From: Gammaproteobacteria bacterium
GTDB lineage: Bacteria; Pseudomonadota; Gammaproteobacteria; Xanthomonadales; Marinicellaceae
Direction of reading: 5' to 3'
Assembly (NCBI GenBank): GCA_041395445.1
Contig: JAWLAO010000007.1
Span: forward strand, 117,860-181,859
Length of the DNA: 64,000 nt
Part shown: one piece after another, positions 17,267 through 26,760 of the stretch
Layout of the letters: the number at the start of each line of letters is the position of its first letter
Numbering within the stretch: the first letter of the stretch is position 1
Notes under the pieces: model-generated
Told to the model about the DNA's origin: nothing
Databases searched by the model: none
The model's input: the letters and a program-made list of their open reading frames with translations, nothing else
Program-made: the position numbers and the translations under genes

Positions 17267-19207
17267 TTAGTTATCGGTTTTTAATTTCCGATACAAAAAC
17301 CGATTCGGGTGAACAGACTTTTGTAGTTGTTTGTTAAGTGCTAAGGGTTGTCCCAATATTTGATTACAAAGATATTCTGCAAGCAATGGGGCAGAGCAGA
17401 ATCCACGAGAGCCCAATCCTGTCAAAATATATAAGTTATTGATTGGATTGGGTTTTGGATATTGCTTCCAATGTCTGCCGTGATGAATATCATGATAATC
17501 TTTGCAAAATTGCTTCTGGTCAATAACTGCACCGCAAACCGGCAAATGATCCGGTATGGTGACGCGAATCCCGGCACGAGTTTGATGGCTTTGGAATCTT
17601 AATAGTTCGGAATAGTGGTCGGTATCTTTCCAAAATTCAATATTTCTCTGCCAGTGGTCTTCTCCAGGAAAAGCCGGCTGAAACCATTGATTCTCAGGCA
17701 AATGATCAAAAGTTGCACCACAAGTTTGAACTCCATTCGATTGCGGAGTGATATAACCATCCGCGAGCTGAACATGAGGGCTTTTGGCAATAATAGAGTC
17801 TGAATTCTCAGTTTTAAAATAACTGATTTGACCATGCTTTGCCGTTAAAGGCAGATGATAATCAATGTCAGAGTTGGCTAAAAGCTGAACGACATTAATA
17901 CCATTTGCCAGTATTAACGTCTTACATTTGTGTATTAATTCACCATTTGAAAAATGATGCCAGAGTCCATCTTCAAACAGAATTTTATCTATCTCAGCAT
18001 TGATATAGTTGTCAATTTTTTTGAATTTATCTTCTGCATGACCTTGAGTATCCAACCAACCGGCTGAGGGATAAAGAATGCCTCTATCATGATATTTGAT
18101 CAGTAATTCCGGCAGGTTGAATTTGTTCAGCAATTTATCCTGCCAGCTTTGTTGTTTCTCTGTGAAAGCCAGATGATGAACTCCAACCGGATGATAAAAC
18201 TGATTTGAATAGTATCTGACAGCATATAAAAAAGCCGTGAGATAAAAACGAGCTTCTGGCGAATCATTCAAATCAAAAGAGGGCATGACCATCGCCTGGG
18301 GATTTCCCGAAGTTTCCAAACAAGGTTTAACTTGCCTGTCAATCATGGTGGCTTTTTTGCCATAAGAATAAAAACAATCGGCAATGCTCAACCCTGCAAT
18401 TCCAGCGCCCAGAATGGTAATTTCATCTTTTTCCTTGACTGAAAATGTTTGCGCCCAAGGTTGTTTATCGAATATTTCGGTTTGTTCATCTTGAAATGTG
18501 GCAGTCAGCATTTCACGTTTTTTACCAAAACCTTTTTTCTTTTGAATAACAAAACCATTTTCCGTCAGTTGTTTTTTTAATGGTGCTGCAACAGAATATG
18601 TTGATAAGGTGGTTCCTTGATGTGAAAGTTGAGAAACTCTTTTAAAAAGTTTTTCAGACCACATTTGTGGGTTTTTACTCGGAGCAAAACCATCCAGAAA
18701 CCATGCATCAATTTTGGCATCCAGGTTTTCAAAAGCATCGACACAATCACCGAAAATCAACGTTAATGTGCAGTTAAATTCTTCAAAGCGAATGCGATGA
18801 AAACCATAGGTTTTGATTTGGGGATATTTCTCCAGAAATATTTTTGTAAAAGGTTTGAGGGTTTCTATCGGTGATAAAATATCATCTAACTGCTGAATAT
18901 CAAAAGGAAATAACTCACAGCTGATGTAGTGTAATTGCTGGTTTTTTTCATGGGTTTCATGCCAAAGTTTTAAAGTGTTTAGAAAATTAAACCCAACCCC
19001 AAATCCGGTTTCAGCAATGGTAAATACCGACTTTTTTTTCCAGTTCTGAGGTAAGTTATTTCCATCAAGGAAAACGTATTTTTTTTCTTCTAAACCATTG
19101 TTTGGTTGGAAATAGATGTCTTTGAAGTTATTTGAAAGAACAGAGTCGTCTTCGATTTGAACAATTGGATTTGTTGTAACTGCCAAAGGAAAAGGATTTT
19201 TATTCAT
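17267..19207 (-). CDS. mnmC: Bifunctional tRNA mnm5s2U34 methyltransferase / FAD-dependent oxidoreductase
   Basis: The 646-residue protein has the two MnmC domains. The N-terminal methyltransferase (about residues 1-235) has FTIAETGFGVGFNFLNTL as the SAM-binding loop and WFLDGFAPSKNP. The C-terminal oxidoreductase (about 255-640) has the FAD-binding ILGAGIAGLSIADCF and ends with LTGLGSRGFCSAPLLAEY. It converts cmnm5s2U to nm5s2U and then mnm5s2U at the wobble position of certain tRNAs. Length matches the family (about 660). The start overlaps the glnE stop by eight bases. Confidence 0.96.
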   Translation of the reverse strand: MNKNPFPLAVTTNPIVQIEDDSVLSNNFKDIYFQPNNGLEEKKYVFLDGNNLPQNWKKKSVFTIAETGFGVGFNFLNTLKLWHETHEKNQQLHYISCELFPFDIQQLDDILSPIETLKPFTKIFLEKYPQIKTYGFHRIRFEEFNCTLTLIFGDCVDAFENLDAKIDAWFLDGFAPSKNPQMWSEKLFKRVSQLSHQGTTLSTYSVAAPLKKQLTENGFVIQKKKGFGKKREMLTATFQDEQTEIFDKQPWAQTFSVKEKDEITILGAGIAGLSIADCFYSYGKKATMIDRQVKPCLETSGNPQAMVMPSFDLNDSPEARFYLTAFLYAVRYYSNQFYHPVGVHHLAFTEKQQSWQDKLLNKFNLPELLIKYHDRGILYPSAGWLDTQGHAEDKFKKIDNYINAEIDKILFEDGLWHHFSNGELIHKCKTLILANGINVVQLLANSDIDYHLPLTAKHGQISYFKTENSDSIIAKSPHVQLADGYITPQSNGVQTCGATFDHLPENQWFQPAFPGEDHWQRNIEFWKDTDHYSELLRFQSHQTRAGIRVTIPDHLPVCGAVIDQKQFCKDYHDIHHGRHWKQYPKPNPINNLYILTGLGSRGFCSAPLLAEYLCNQILGQPLALNKQLQKSVHPNRFLYRKLKTDN

Positions 19208-21545
19208 GGATATTTATCGAAGCTTCAAATTTGATACTGTTATCAGATTGTTCAAAAACAGTATTGATAATCTCCGGCTGATTGTGAGCCTTTTTTAAAA
19301 TATTCCCTAAAACTTCAAATTCTTTTTCATGATTTTTATTGCCTTGTAGTTTGAGTTTTTCTGACATTTCGTTGAGTTGTTTATCAACTTCTTTCGGGTC
19401 TCTTTTCAGCCTAATTATTTTCTCACGAATGCTATCAAACCATATTTTCTGTTCGTTAGTTGCATAAACAGCCCGGGATTTTATCAACGCTGCGTGTTCC
19501 CACAGCCATGCATGGTTGAACTGATAATCTTCAAATCCGGATTTGGTGACTACAGCTGTTCCAGAGTTTCCGTTTGGTCGCAATTGCATGTCAATTTGGT
19601 AAAGTGAGCCATAATAAGTTGGCAACGATAACATATTGATAATTCGTTTTATCCAGCGTATGACAAAACGATAATCCTCACCCGGCAACTCGTTTTGGGA
19701 AATAAAGACAATATCAAAGTCGGAGTTCAGATGCATATTCCCAACTGCGAGTGAGCCATAAGCAACTACTATTAAATCATTATTGCAAACTGAGGAAGGT
19801 AGTCTTTTTTGTGTTTGTTGCCATGATTGTTCAATCACATTTTTGAGAATAAACTCAGCAAGATTTGTTAATATTTTTGAGGCTTGAACAGCATTGATGA
19901 TTTCATCAAAAAAAGCGGAAACAGTTTTAAATTGAATCATTTGCTTGAACTGACAAAGCAACTCATGGAACTGCTCTTCATCCTGAGATTTCTGTTTTCT
20001 GATTAATAAATCCCATTGCTCAGAAATGTGAAAATCATTGTTGTCAATAGTGTGAAATAAACTCTCCAGCAGCATCGGGTTTTTGGCGATGGAATCTGAA
20101 AAATAATGACTTTGGGAAATTTGATGAAGTAATTTTTCCAAAATTAAAGGCGATTCAATCAACATAGAAAGATAACTGCTTCTTTTACTGATGGCATTGA
20201 TGATTTTCTGAAACCGCCCAATGATTTCATCTTGTTGGTTAAATGGAGTCAGTAATTGAGACATTGCATCCCATGTATCATAAATTTTATGTTTGATTGA
20301 TTTCGGAAAATTTTTCTCAGCAACCTGGTCTTTGATTTTTTGAATTTCCGGGTTGTTTGTCGTTGGTTTGTTATTCTTTTCAGAGAACAATTGTTGGAAA
20401 ATCTCGTTAACATTTGCTCGGTGAGTGCGCAATTCTTTTAACAAATCATCGGTATTTTTGAAATTCAAAGATAGCGCCAGAGTTTGTTGATCGTTTGGTA
20501 AATGATGAGTGCTGGTGTCATTGATGATTTGGCAAAGATTTTCCAACCGACGAAGAAACATCCATCCATCTGACAGCTTTTCAAATTCCTCAGAGTTGAG
20601 GTGTTTATATTGCTTCAACTGCTGAAGTTGAAACCACAAATCATTGCCGCGAAGTTGTTGATTTCTGCCGGCAAATGTCAGTTGCAAGGTTTGTACAATA
20701 AATTCGATTTCGCGGATTCCGCCTTTTCCGAGTTTAATATTGTCTAAATCTTCAAGCTGTTTTCTGATAATTTGCTGTTTGATTTGCCGTAAGGACTCAT
20801 AAATATTGTAATCCAGATATTTACGATAGATGAAAGGTTGAATACTTTGTATGGTTTTCTCACCGTTTTCAATATCTCCGGCGATGCAGGAAGCCCGAAG
20901 CCAGGCATAACGCTCCCAGTCTCTGCCTTCGGATTCGAGATAACGGATTAAATAATCCGTGGTACAAACCAAAGGTGAAGCACTGCCGAAAGGACGCAAG
21001 CGCATATCTACCCGATAGACAATTCCATCAGTTGTGGTTGTTTCCAGAATTTGAATAATTCGTTGTCCCAAGCGCTGAAAATAGCTCTGAGCATCAGTGC
21101 ATTTCCGACCATTGGATTCACCGTTTGCGGTGTAACAAAAAACCAAATCCACATCCGAAGAATAATTCAGCTCATTGCCTCCGAGTTTTCCGAGAGCAAA
21201 AATAATCAGTTTGGCAGTATTGCCATCATTGATAATTTGTCCGAATTTCTCTTCATGTTCGGTGAGTGCGTAATCATAAGCCTTGCGAATTAGAAGTCGT
21301 GCCAATTGACTGGCGAGTTTTAAGGTTTTCAGTAAATCGAAGTGCTTTAAATCCTGAACGGCAATCAAAGCCAATCGTGATTGCCGATAGTTTCGCAACA
21401 GAGAAAAAATATCAAGGTGCGTATTTTGCCGTTGAAAATCATCCCAATCAGATTGCAGATTCAACTCATTACTCGACATTCCATTTAATGCCGGATATTT
21501 ATCAAACTGATTCTTTACAAATGGGCTAAGTTCGAAAATTTCCAT
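19200..21545 (-). CDS. glnE: Glutamine synthetase adenylyltransferase / adenylyl-removing enzyme, C-terminally shortened
   Basis: The 781-residue GlnE controls glutamine synthetase by attaching or removing AMP. The N-terminal adenylyl-removase half is intact: LGKLGGNELNYSSDVDLVF at residues 118-136, then VDMRLRPFG and GKGGIREIEFIVQ. The C-terminal adenylyltransferase half is present, but its nucleotidyltransferase motif is divergent (YGSLAVGNMHLNSDFDIVF instead of a GKLGG form; the DxD is kept). Compared with the roughly 946-residue E. coli protein it is a little shorter at the N-terminus. It also stops soon after the segment MSEKLKLQGNKNHEKEFEV, so the final GGITDIEF-type motif and the last helical bundle are missing. 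It overlaps mnmC. Confidence 0.9.
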   Translation of the reverse strand: MEIFELSPFVKNQFDKYPALNGMSSNELNLQSDWDDFQRQNTHLDIFSLLRNYRQSRLALIAVQDLKHFDLLKTLKLASQLARLLIRKAYDYALTEHEEKFGQIINDGNTAKLIIFALGKLGGNELNYSSDVDLVFCYTANGESNGRKCTDAQSYFQRLGQRIIQILETTTTDGIVYRVDMRLRPFGSASPLVCTTDYLIRYLESEGRDWERYAWLRASCIAGDIENGEKTIQSIQPFIYRKYLDYNIYESLRQIKQQIIRKQLEDLDNIKLGKGGIREIEFIVQTLQLTFAGRNQQLRGNDLWFQLQQLKQYKHLNSEEFEKLSDGWMFLRRLENLCQIINDTSTHHLPNDQQTLALSLNFKNTDDLLKELRTHRANVNEIFQQLFSEKNNKPTTNNPEIQKIKDQVAEKNFPKSIKHKIYDTWDAMSQLLTPFNQQDEIIGRFQKIINAISKRSSYLSMLIESPLILEKLLHQISQSHYFSDSIAKNPMLLESLFHTIDNNDFHISEQWDLLIRKQKSQDEEQFHELLCQFKQMIQFKTVSAFFDEIINAVQASKILTNLAEFILKNVIEQSWQQTQKRLPSSVCNNDLIVVAYGSLAVGNMHLNSDFDIVFISQNELPGEDYRFVIRWIKRIINMLSLPTYYGSLYQIDMQLRPNGNSGTAVVTKSGFEDYQFNHAWLWEHAALIKSRAVYATNEQKIWFDSIREKIIRLKRDPKEVDKQLNEMSEKLKLQGNKNHEKEFEVLGNILKKAHNQPEIINTVFEQSDNSIKFEASINIHE

Positions 21546-21557
21546 GGAAAAGAAATT

Positions 21558-22655
21558 TTACCGAGCTTGCAAGTACGCTTTCTCAGATACTTCCAACCAT
21601 TTTCGGATTTTCTCAGCAAAGGTTTTATAAGATTGATAAATCTTTTTGCCCATTTCGGATTGATTACCTAACTCTTCAGCAACATCATGAGCATGTTTTT
21701 TCAGCTCTTCTAAAACTTCATCGGGAAACTTACGGAGATCAACTTGATGTTCGTTGACGAGGGTTTCCAAAGCGGTGTTATTCTTCGCTGTATAATCTGC
21801 CAGCATATTTTGTGTGGCAGCCATACAAGCGATACGAATAATTTCCTGCAAGTCATTAGGCAGGGAATCATAAGCCTGCTTATTAACAATTCCTTCTAGA
21901 CATGCTGTTGGTTCGTGCCAACCCGGATAATAGTAGTATTTTGCCGCTTGATACAAACCAAACGCCAAATCATTATAAGGTCCAACCCACTCAGTGGCAT
22001 CGATATTTCCGGTTTGCAAAGAAGTGAATAATTCCGAGCCGGGTAGTAATTTGGGCGAACCACCGGCGCGAGCAAGAACATCACCGCCAAGCCCGGGAAT
22101 TCGCATCACCAATCCTTTCAAATCGTCTTTAGTGTTGATTTCCTTGTTAAACCAGCCACCCATTTGCACGCCGGAATGACCCACCGGGAATGGAACCAAA
22201 TTATGCGGTTCATAAAGTTCTGTCCATAACTCCATACCACCACCGTGATAAATCCAGCCGTTCATTTCTTGTGCGTTCATGCCAAAAGGAACAGCTCCGA
22301 AAAATTGAGCCTCCGGCACTTTACCTTTCCAGTAATAACTTCCTGCATGTCCCATTTCAGCGGTGCCGCTGGAAACAGCATCAAAAACTTCCAAAGGTGG
22401 AACAAGCTCACCACCTCCATAAACAGTTATTTGCAGTCGTCCACCACTCATGGAATTGATGATTTCTGCCAGAAAATTAGCTCCAGTTCCCAAACCCGGA
22501 AAATTCTTGGGCCATGCAGTCACCATTTTCCACTTGTAGGTTTTTGTATCAGCTGTGGTTGAATTCGTACAATCCTGAGCTTTCGGTTTACAAGCTGAAA
22601 TCGCTCCTGCAACAGCACTCACGCCAAGAGCTTTGACTAAATTTCTTCTTTTCAT
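21558..22655 (-). CDS. TRAP-type transporter substrate-binding protein (DctP/TakP-like)
   Basis: The 365-residue protein begins MKRRNLVKALGVSAVAGA, a twin-arginine-like signal that also ends in a lipobox (AISAC). The mature part (KWKMVTAWPKNFPGLGTGA) is typical of TakP-like receptors for 2-oxo acids or related carboxylates, with the conserved Arg in MRIPGLGGD. It would capture its ligand in the periplasm. No DctQ/DctM membrane partners are adjacent, so it is an orphan receptor here. An upstream in-frame start exists at 22697 but would run into the preceding gene. The start at 22655 is four bases after that gene. Confidence 0.88.
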   Translation of the reverse strand: MKRRNLVKALGVSAVAGAISACKPKAQDCTNSTTADTKTYKWKMVTAWPKNFPGLGTGANFLAEIINSMSGGRLQITVYGGGELVPPLEVFDAVSSGTAEMGHAGSYYWKGKVPEAQFFGAVPFGMNAQEMNGWIYHGGGMELWTELYEPHNLVPFPVGHSGVQMGGWFNKEINTKDDLKGLVMRIPGLGGDVLARAGGSPKLLPGSELFTSLQTGNIDATEWVGPYNDLAFGLYQAAKYYYYPGWHEPTACLEGIVNKQAYDSLPNDLQEIIRIACMAATQNMLADYTAKNNTALETLVNEHQVDLRKFPDEVLEELKKHAHDVAEELGNQSEMGKKIYQSYKTFAEKIRKWLEVSEKAYLQAR

Positions 22656-22659
22656 TGTT

Positions 22660-23103
22660 TTATTTACACAAATTTCTGATGGATTGTTTAGCCACATTAA
22701 TCATTTTTTCAACTTCGGTGTTATCCATATAAATTTCCTCACCTGTTGCCGGGTTGACTCGTTTGACACGGCTTCGACTTTCTAAAGTTTGCAAGTTTTT
22801 CTTTGCAATCTCACAATTGGCTTGATCCTGAGCTTCTTTGGCTTTGGCTTGTTCATTGCGATTGAAATCTTCAACAGCTTGTTGATCGGGAGGTAATTCC
22901 TTATCTGTACTGGCTTCTTCGCTTACTGTTTCCTGTGGTTTTGGAGCTTTTGAGCGGATTTTTAATTCCTGTGCCTCTTTATTCTCCGGTTTTTTTTCGG
23001 AATAATGCACATTACCGTTTTCATCGGTCCATTTATAGTATTTCTGCTTGGCATTGGCAGTTGTGAATAATAAACAAAGTGATACAAAAATAATGATTCT
23101 CAT
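22660..23103 (-). CDS. DUF4124 domain-containing exported protein
   Basis: The 147-residue protein has a signal peptide (about residues 1-18, ending ANA). A DUF4124 segment follows (KYYKWTDENGNVHYSEKKP), then a charged, coiled-coil-like tail and two cysteines (one near the middle, one near the end). It is periplasmic and of unknown function. The start at 23103 has GAGG six bases before the ATG; an upstream TTG in frame is not needed. It probably forms one transcript with the TRAP-type receptor. Confidence 0.85.
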   Translation of the reverse strand: MRIIIFVSLCLLFTTANAKQKYYKWTDENGNVHYSEKKPENKEAQELKIRSKAPKPQETVSEEASTDKELPPDQQAVEDFNRNEQAKAKEAQDQANCEIAKKNLQTLESRSRVKRVNPATGEEIYMDNTEVEKMINVAKQSIRNLCK

Positions 23104-23267
23104 AGCAATCCTCAATAGAACGTGAATTCAGTGCTAGTTATAGCATAAATTGATAATAAATGTCTCTAGTCTATTGATTTCTGGTTAATTTTAAATTTTT
23201 CAGTAAGTTTTTTATTTAGATTTTGAATGGTGCTATGATAGCTGATAGTAAATATTTTGGAACTTCT

Positions 23268-25004
23268 ATGAAACTGTTTTCTCTTCGCTTTTTAATGATT
23301 TTTTTGCTTTTATTTTCCGGACTTTGTATTGCGGGAAATACTCGATATGATAAAAAAATGTTGAAATTTCTGGAGTCCGGCTGGCAGGAAATTCAGGATT
23401 TGAGTTATGAAAACAAGGATGGAGAGCTGGTATCGGCGAGTGAGGCTTATCATTTGCAAGTCAAAGCCAAACTTGAAGAGTTACAGAAAGGTTTGCATAA
23501 AATCAAACGCTCAAAACTCAGTTCTGAACAACAAATCAACTATGATATGTTTGCACAAAAATTACATGACGAAATTGCTGATATAGACTTCAAGGAATAC
23601 CAAATGCCCATCAATTCCGAAGGATCTTTTCATGTCAATCTGGCATTTATGGCTCAATATGCCAATCTGAAAACTGAAAAGGATTTTAAAAATTACCTCT
23701 CCAAACTCTCACAGGTGGACGATGTGATGCAGCAGAATATCGACAATATGCGAGCTGGTTTAAAAGAAGGAAGAACTCAACCCAAAGTTATCATTGAGCA
23801 TTATCCGCAATTTATTCAGAAATATATTGTTGATGATGTTGAGGATTCGATTTATTTCAGTCCACTGAAAAACAAACCACAGTTCATTGATGAAAAGACA
23901 TTCACAGAGTTTCAAAAACAGGCAAAAGATATCATTTCACAACAAATCCAACCATCTTACGCGAATTTCAAGGATTTTATGGTGAATGTGTATATTCCCA
24001 ATGCGAGAGAGGATATTGCTGCAAGATCACTTCCTGATGGCAAAGCCTACTATCAGCAGCAGATTAAAGAATACACCACGCTGGAATTAACACCTGAGGA
24101 AATTCATCAAATCGGTTGGCAGGAAGTCAAAAGAATCCGCGCCGAGATGGAAGAAGTCATAAAACAAGTCGGATTCAAAGGCAGTTTTGCTCAATTCCTC
24201 GAGTTTCTACGAACTGATGAACGATTTTATGCCAAAACAGCGGAAGAACTTCTCAAAGAAGCCAGTTATATTGCCAAGCGTATGGATGGCAAATTACCGG
24301 AATTATTTACTAAACTACCGAGGCAGCCTTACACAGTCAATCCGGTTCCTGCAAGCATTGCTCCCAACTACACCACCGGTCGATATGCCTCGGCTCCATT
24401 GGATTCCACTCGTCCCGGGCAATATTGGGTCAATACTTACGCGTTGGAGAAGAGGCCACTATACAATCTTGAAGCACTCACTTTTCACGAAGCCGTTCCG
24501 GGTCATCACTTGCAAAGTGCCTTGAGTAAGGAGTTGGACTTTTTACCTGATTTTCGTCGCTACAGTTATATTTCCGCTTATGGCGAAGGCTGGGGTTTGT
24601 ACTGTGAAAAACTGGCAAAAGAAGTTGGTTTTTATCAAGATCCATATTCAGAATTTGGTCGCCTGACCTACGATATGTGGCGCGCTATGCGTTTGGTAGT
24701 GGATACAGGAATGCACGCCATGGGCATGAGCCGTGACGAAGCCATCAAACTGATGGAAGAAAACACAGCCCTGTCCAAACACAATGTCCGCACTGAAATC
24801 GATCGTTATATCGGCTGGCCGGCACAAGCCTTATCCTACAAACTCGGTGAAATCAAAATCTGGGAACTGCGTAGTAAAGCGGAAAAAGAATTGGGCGAAA
24901 AATTCGACATCCGCACTTTCCATGATGCGATACTATCGCAAGGGTCTGTGCCTTTGAATGTATTGGAGGGGATTGTTGAGGAATTTATTCGGGAGAATTT
25001 GTGA
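23268..25004 (+). CDS. DUF885 family zinc peptidase-like exported protein
   Basis: The 578-residue protein begins with a signal peptide (MKLFSLRFLMIFLLLFSG, cleaved around CIAG) and has the DUF885 layout. The metal motif reads FHEAVPGHHLQ, followed by SAYGEGWGLYCE with the third ligand and RLVVDTGMHAMG. Members are predicted periplasmic metallopeptidases; the substrate is unknown. A TGGA six bases before the ATG at 23268 supports this start over the upstream ATG at 23223. It is transcribed away from the DUF4124 gene. Confidence 0.88.
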   Translation: MKLFSLRFLMIFLLLFSGLCIAGNTRYDKKMLKFLESGWQEIQDLSYENKDGELVSASEAYHLQVKAKLEELQKGLHKIKRSKLSSEQQINYDMFAQKLHDEIADIDFKEYQMPINSEGSFHVNLAFMAQYANLKTEKDFKNYLSKLSQVDDVMQQNIDNMRAGLKEGRTQPKVIIEHYPQFIQKYIVDDVEDSIYFSPLKNKPQFIDEKTFTEFQKQAKDIISQQIQPSYANFKDFMVNVYIPNAREDIAARSLPDGKAYYQQQIKEYTTLELTPEEIHQIGWQEVKRIRAEMEEVIKQVGFKGSFAQFLEFLRTDERFYAKTAEELLKEASYIAKRMDGKLPELFTKLPRQPYTVNPVPASIAPNYTTGRYASAPLDSTRPGQYWVNTYALEKRPLYNLEALTFHEAVPGHHLQSALSKELDFLPDFRRYSYISAYGEGWGLYCEKLAKEVGFYQDPYSEFGRLTYDMWRAMRLVVDTGMHAMGMSRDEAIKLMEENTALSKHNVRTEIDRYIGWPAQALSYKLGEIKIWELRSKAEKELGEKFDIRTFHDAILSQGSVPLNVLEGIVEEFIRENL

Positions 25005-25013
25005 TATTCAATA

Positions 25014-25290
25014 GTGTGTTGTCATACTGAGCGGAGTGTGCGAACGCACACGAAGTCGAATGTATCTCAGCAATCATTGGTCATGCTGAATTTATTTCAG
25101 TATCTTTTCTTTGCTCCTTTTGCTCGTGCAAAAGGAGCGCAAAAGCACGCCCCGAACTCTCGGCCTTTGGCTTCCCTCACTATTTTCTTAAATTTGGAGT
25201 TTGTAAAAACTCACATTACAAGCAATGTTCAAAGACTTACATGCTTTTTTCCAAATTTACGAAAATATCTCGGTGAGAGTTAAAGGTTTA
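25014..25290. repeat. Dispersed REP-like intergenic repeat
   Basis: The sequence begins with GTCATACTGAGCGGAG, has a hairpin GTGTGCG/CGCACAC (25036-25051), continues CGAAGTCGAATGTATC and GGTCATGCTGAATTTATT, then an 11-base perfect stem GCTCCTTTTGC/GCAAAAGGAGC (25113-25138). This pattern resembles families of dispersed bacterial intergenic repeats. It has an 89-codon open frame that I regard as fortuitous. Copy number in this genome cannot be seen here. Confidence 0.6.
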
Positions 25291-25398
25291 TTGCCCCATT
25301 GATTAAGATTAATAAACAGGTCTTTTTCTATTTTTAAATATTCTTTGTAGTAAACTTTTCTGTACTTCATCTCTTTCAATATTTTTGCTGAAGTGTAG
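25259..25398 (-). pseudogene. 3' remnant of a gene cut by the IS3-like element
   Basis: The minus strand reads open from the IS3 left end at 25398 to a TAA at 25259-25261. It gives about 46 residues with protein-like composition (for example KILKEMKYRKVYYKEYLKIE and INLNQWGNKPLTLTEIFS). No start codon or full-length frame remains on the other side of the element. It looks like the C-terminal end of a lost gene. I do not recognise the family. Confidence 0.35.
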
Positions 25399-26623
25399 TG
25401 GTCTAATAAACTCGGACACATTTTTAGCCTATATAATACTGAAAACAGAGGTTAGATAATGTCAAAGAAACAAAGATTATCATTTACGGTTGAGCAGCGT
25501 CGTGATTATGCCAAATTGATGGTTGAAGAAGGTTATACCTACAAGCAAGTCATGGATATATCAGGTGCTGGTCAAACAGCGGTCAGTCGCTGGAAAAAGC
25601 AATATATTGATGAAATTCACTTGAAAAACACCCCAAGGAACTCAAGCAATGACAGCTGAGCAACAAGAAATCCAAAGGCTGAAAGAATTATGGCGTAGCC
25701 AAAAGAGACAATGAAATACTAAAAAGGCCTACCTATCTTTGTTCGAAAGGATTAAGTCAAATGATTAAAAATAAAGATGGCGCACCCAAAATATCAGACC
25801 AAAGAACTTTGCGAAGTGTTTAGTTCAACCAGTACGTATTACGACCAAGTCAAAGAAAAAGCCCATATCTGCGAAAAGCAACAAATGCTTCGTATCATCA
25901 AAACAAACGCTATTGAAACCACCCAAAGATGGCAAACGCAGAATGAAAAAGCAACTAAACAATGAAGGATTCAATATTGCTATAAATACAAAGCAACAGT
26001 CTCATAAGAGGCAAACATTGTAGCAATCAGGGTTTAAGAAAAGCACCAATACCTGATGGTGGCATCAGTAATAAAAGTTGGAAACGTCTTAAATCGACAG
26101 TTTAATCAGCCACAGGCCAACACTCATTGGTCACATTATCTACTTATATACGAAACCACCAATGCTGGAGCTAGTCGCCGTACTTGATTTGGGTGCCAAA
26201 GAAATTGTAGGCTGGGCACCGTCAAAGACAACAGATGCACAGCTACACCTTGGCATTGAAAATGCCATCAATCGTAAGCGACCAATGACCAGCAACTGCG
26301 CACATTCAGATCATAAGAAGGCAATACACATCAAACATGTTTGATGTGCGTATTGCGACCAACCCGCATTAACCAGAAGTATGGAGTCAAGAGGAGGTAA
26401 TTGCTGGGACAATGCAGTTATGGAACGTTTTTTTGTGAAATCTGAAAACAGAAAGGTTGAACACATTAAGCTTTATTAATCATGAAGCAGTGATTGCTGG
26501 TTGAGAGTTATATCTACTTACAACTACAAAAGGCTGAACCAGCAATTGATACCAACACCAAACAAAAATATAACGAATTAAAAGCAAAATTCTTTAAAAA
26601 TGTGTCCGGAAAAAACTTGACCA
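25399..26623 (+). mobile_element. Decayed IS3-family insertion sequence
   Basis: The element is 1225 bases long with imperfect terminal inverted repeats. The left end (25399-25425) starts TGGTC and carries CGGACACATTTTT. The right end (26596-26623) carries AAAAATGTGTCCGG and ends GACCA. Inside, an orfA start at 25459 encodes an HTH (YTYKQVMDISGAGQTAVSRW). A broken orfB has fragments LDLGAKEIVGWA and RGGNCWDNAVMERFF, diagnostic of the DDE transposase of this family. Frameshifts and stops interrupt both frames, so it cannot move by itself. No clear target-site duplication is visible. Confidence 0.85.
25459..26600 (+). pseudogene. Broken IS3-family transposase orfAB
   Basis: OrfA runs open for 66 codons (25459-25659) and then shifts frame; the expected continuation (EQQEIQRLKEL) is in another frame. 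OrfB homology resumes in pieces around 25777-25965, 26100-26344 and 26375-26600 with several frameshifts. The DDE region is recognisable from NTHW, VLDLGAKEIVGWA and GNCWDNAVMERFF. The protein is not functional. Confidence 0.85.
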
Positions 26624-26760
26624 TTACAAAGGGTAATAACCTAGTGCATCACTGATGTAAAAAATTAACATTTGGGACACTCTATTTGCTTTAAATAGCA
26701 AGTACCCTTTAAACATTGTAAAACTAATGATTCAAATAATTATTCTCACTTTTCTTATTT

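Noticed and set aside
25014..25283. Open frame of 89 codons downstream of the DUF885 gene
   Set aside because: It lies inside a REP-like dispersed repeat with hairpins and shows no protein-like pattern or ribosome site.
25399..26623. CRISPR array or integron-like repeats in the repeat-rich region
   Set aside because: No regularly spaced identical repeats with unique spacers are present; the repeats are IS termini and isolated hairpins.
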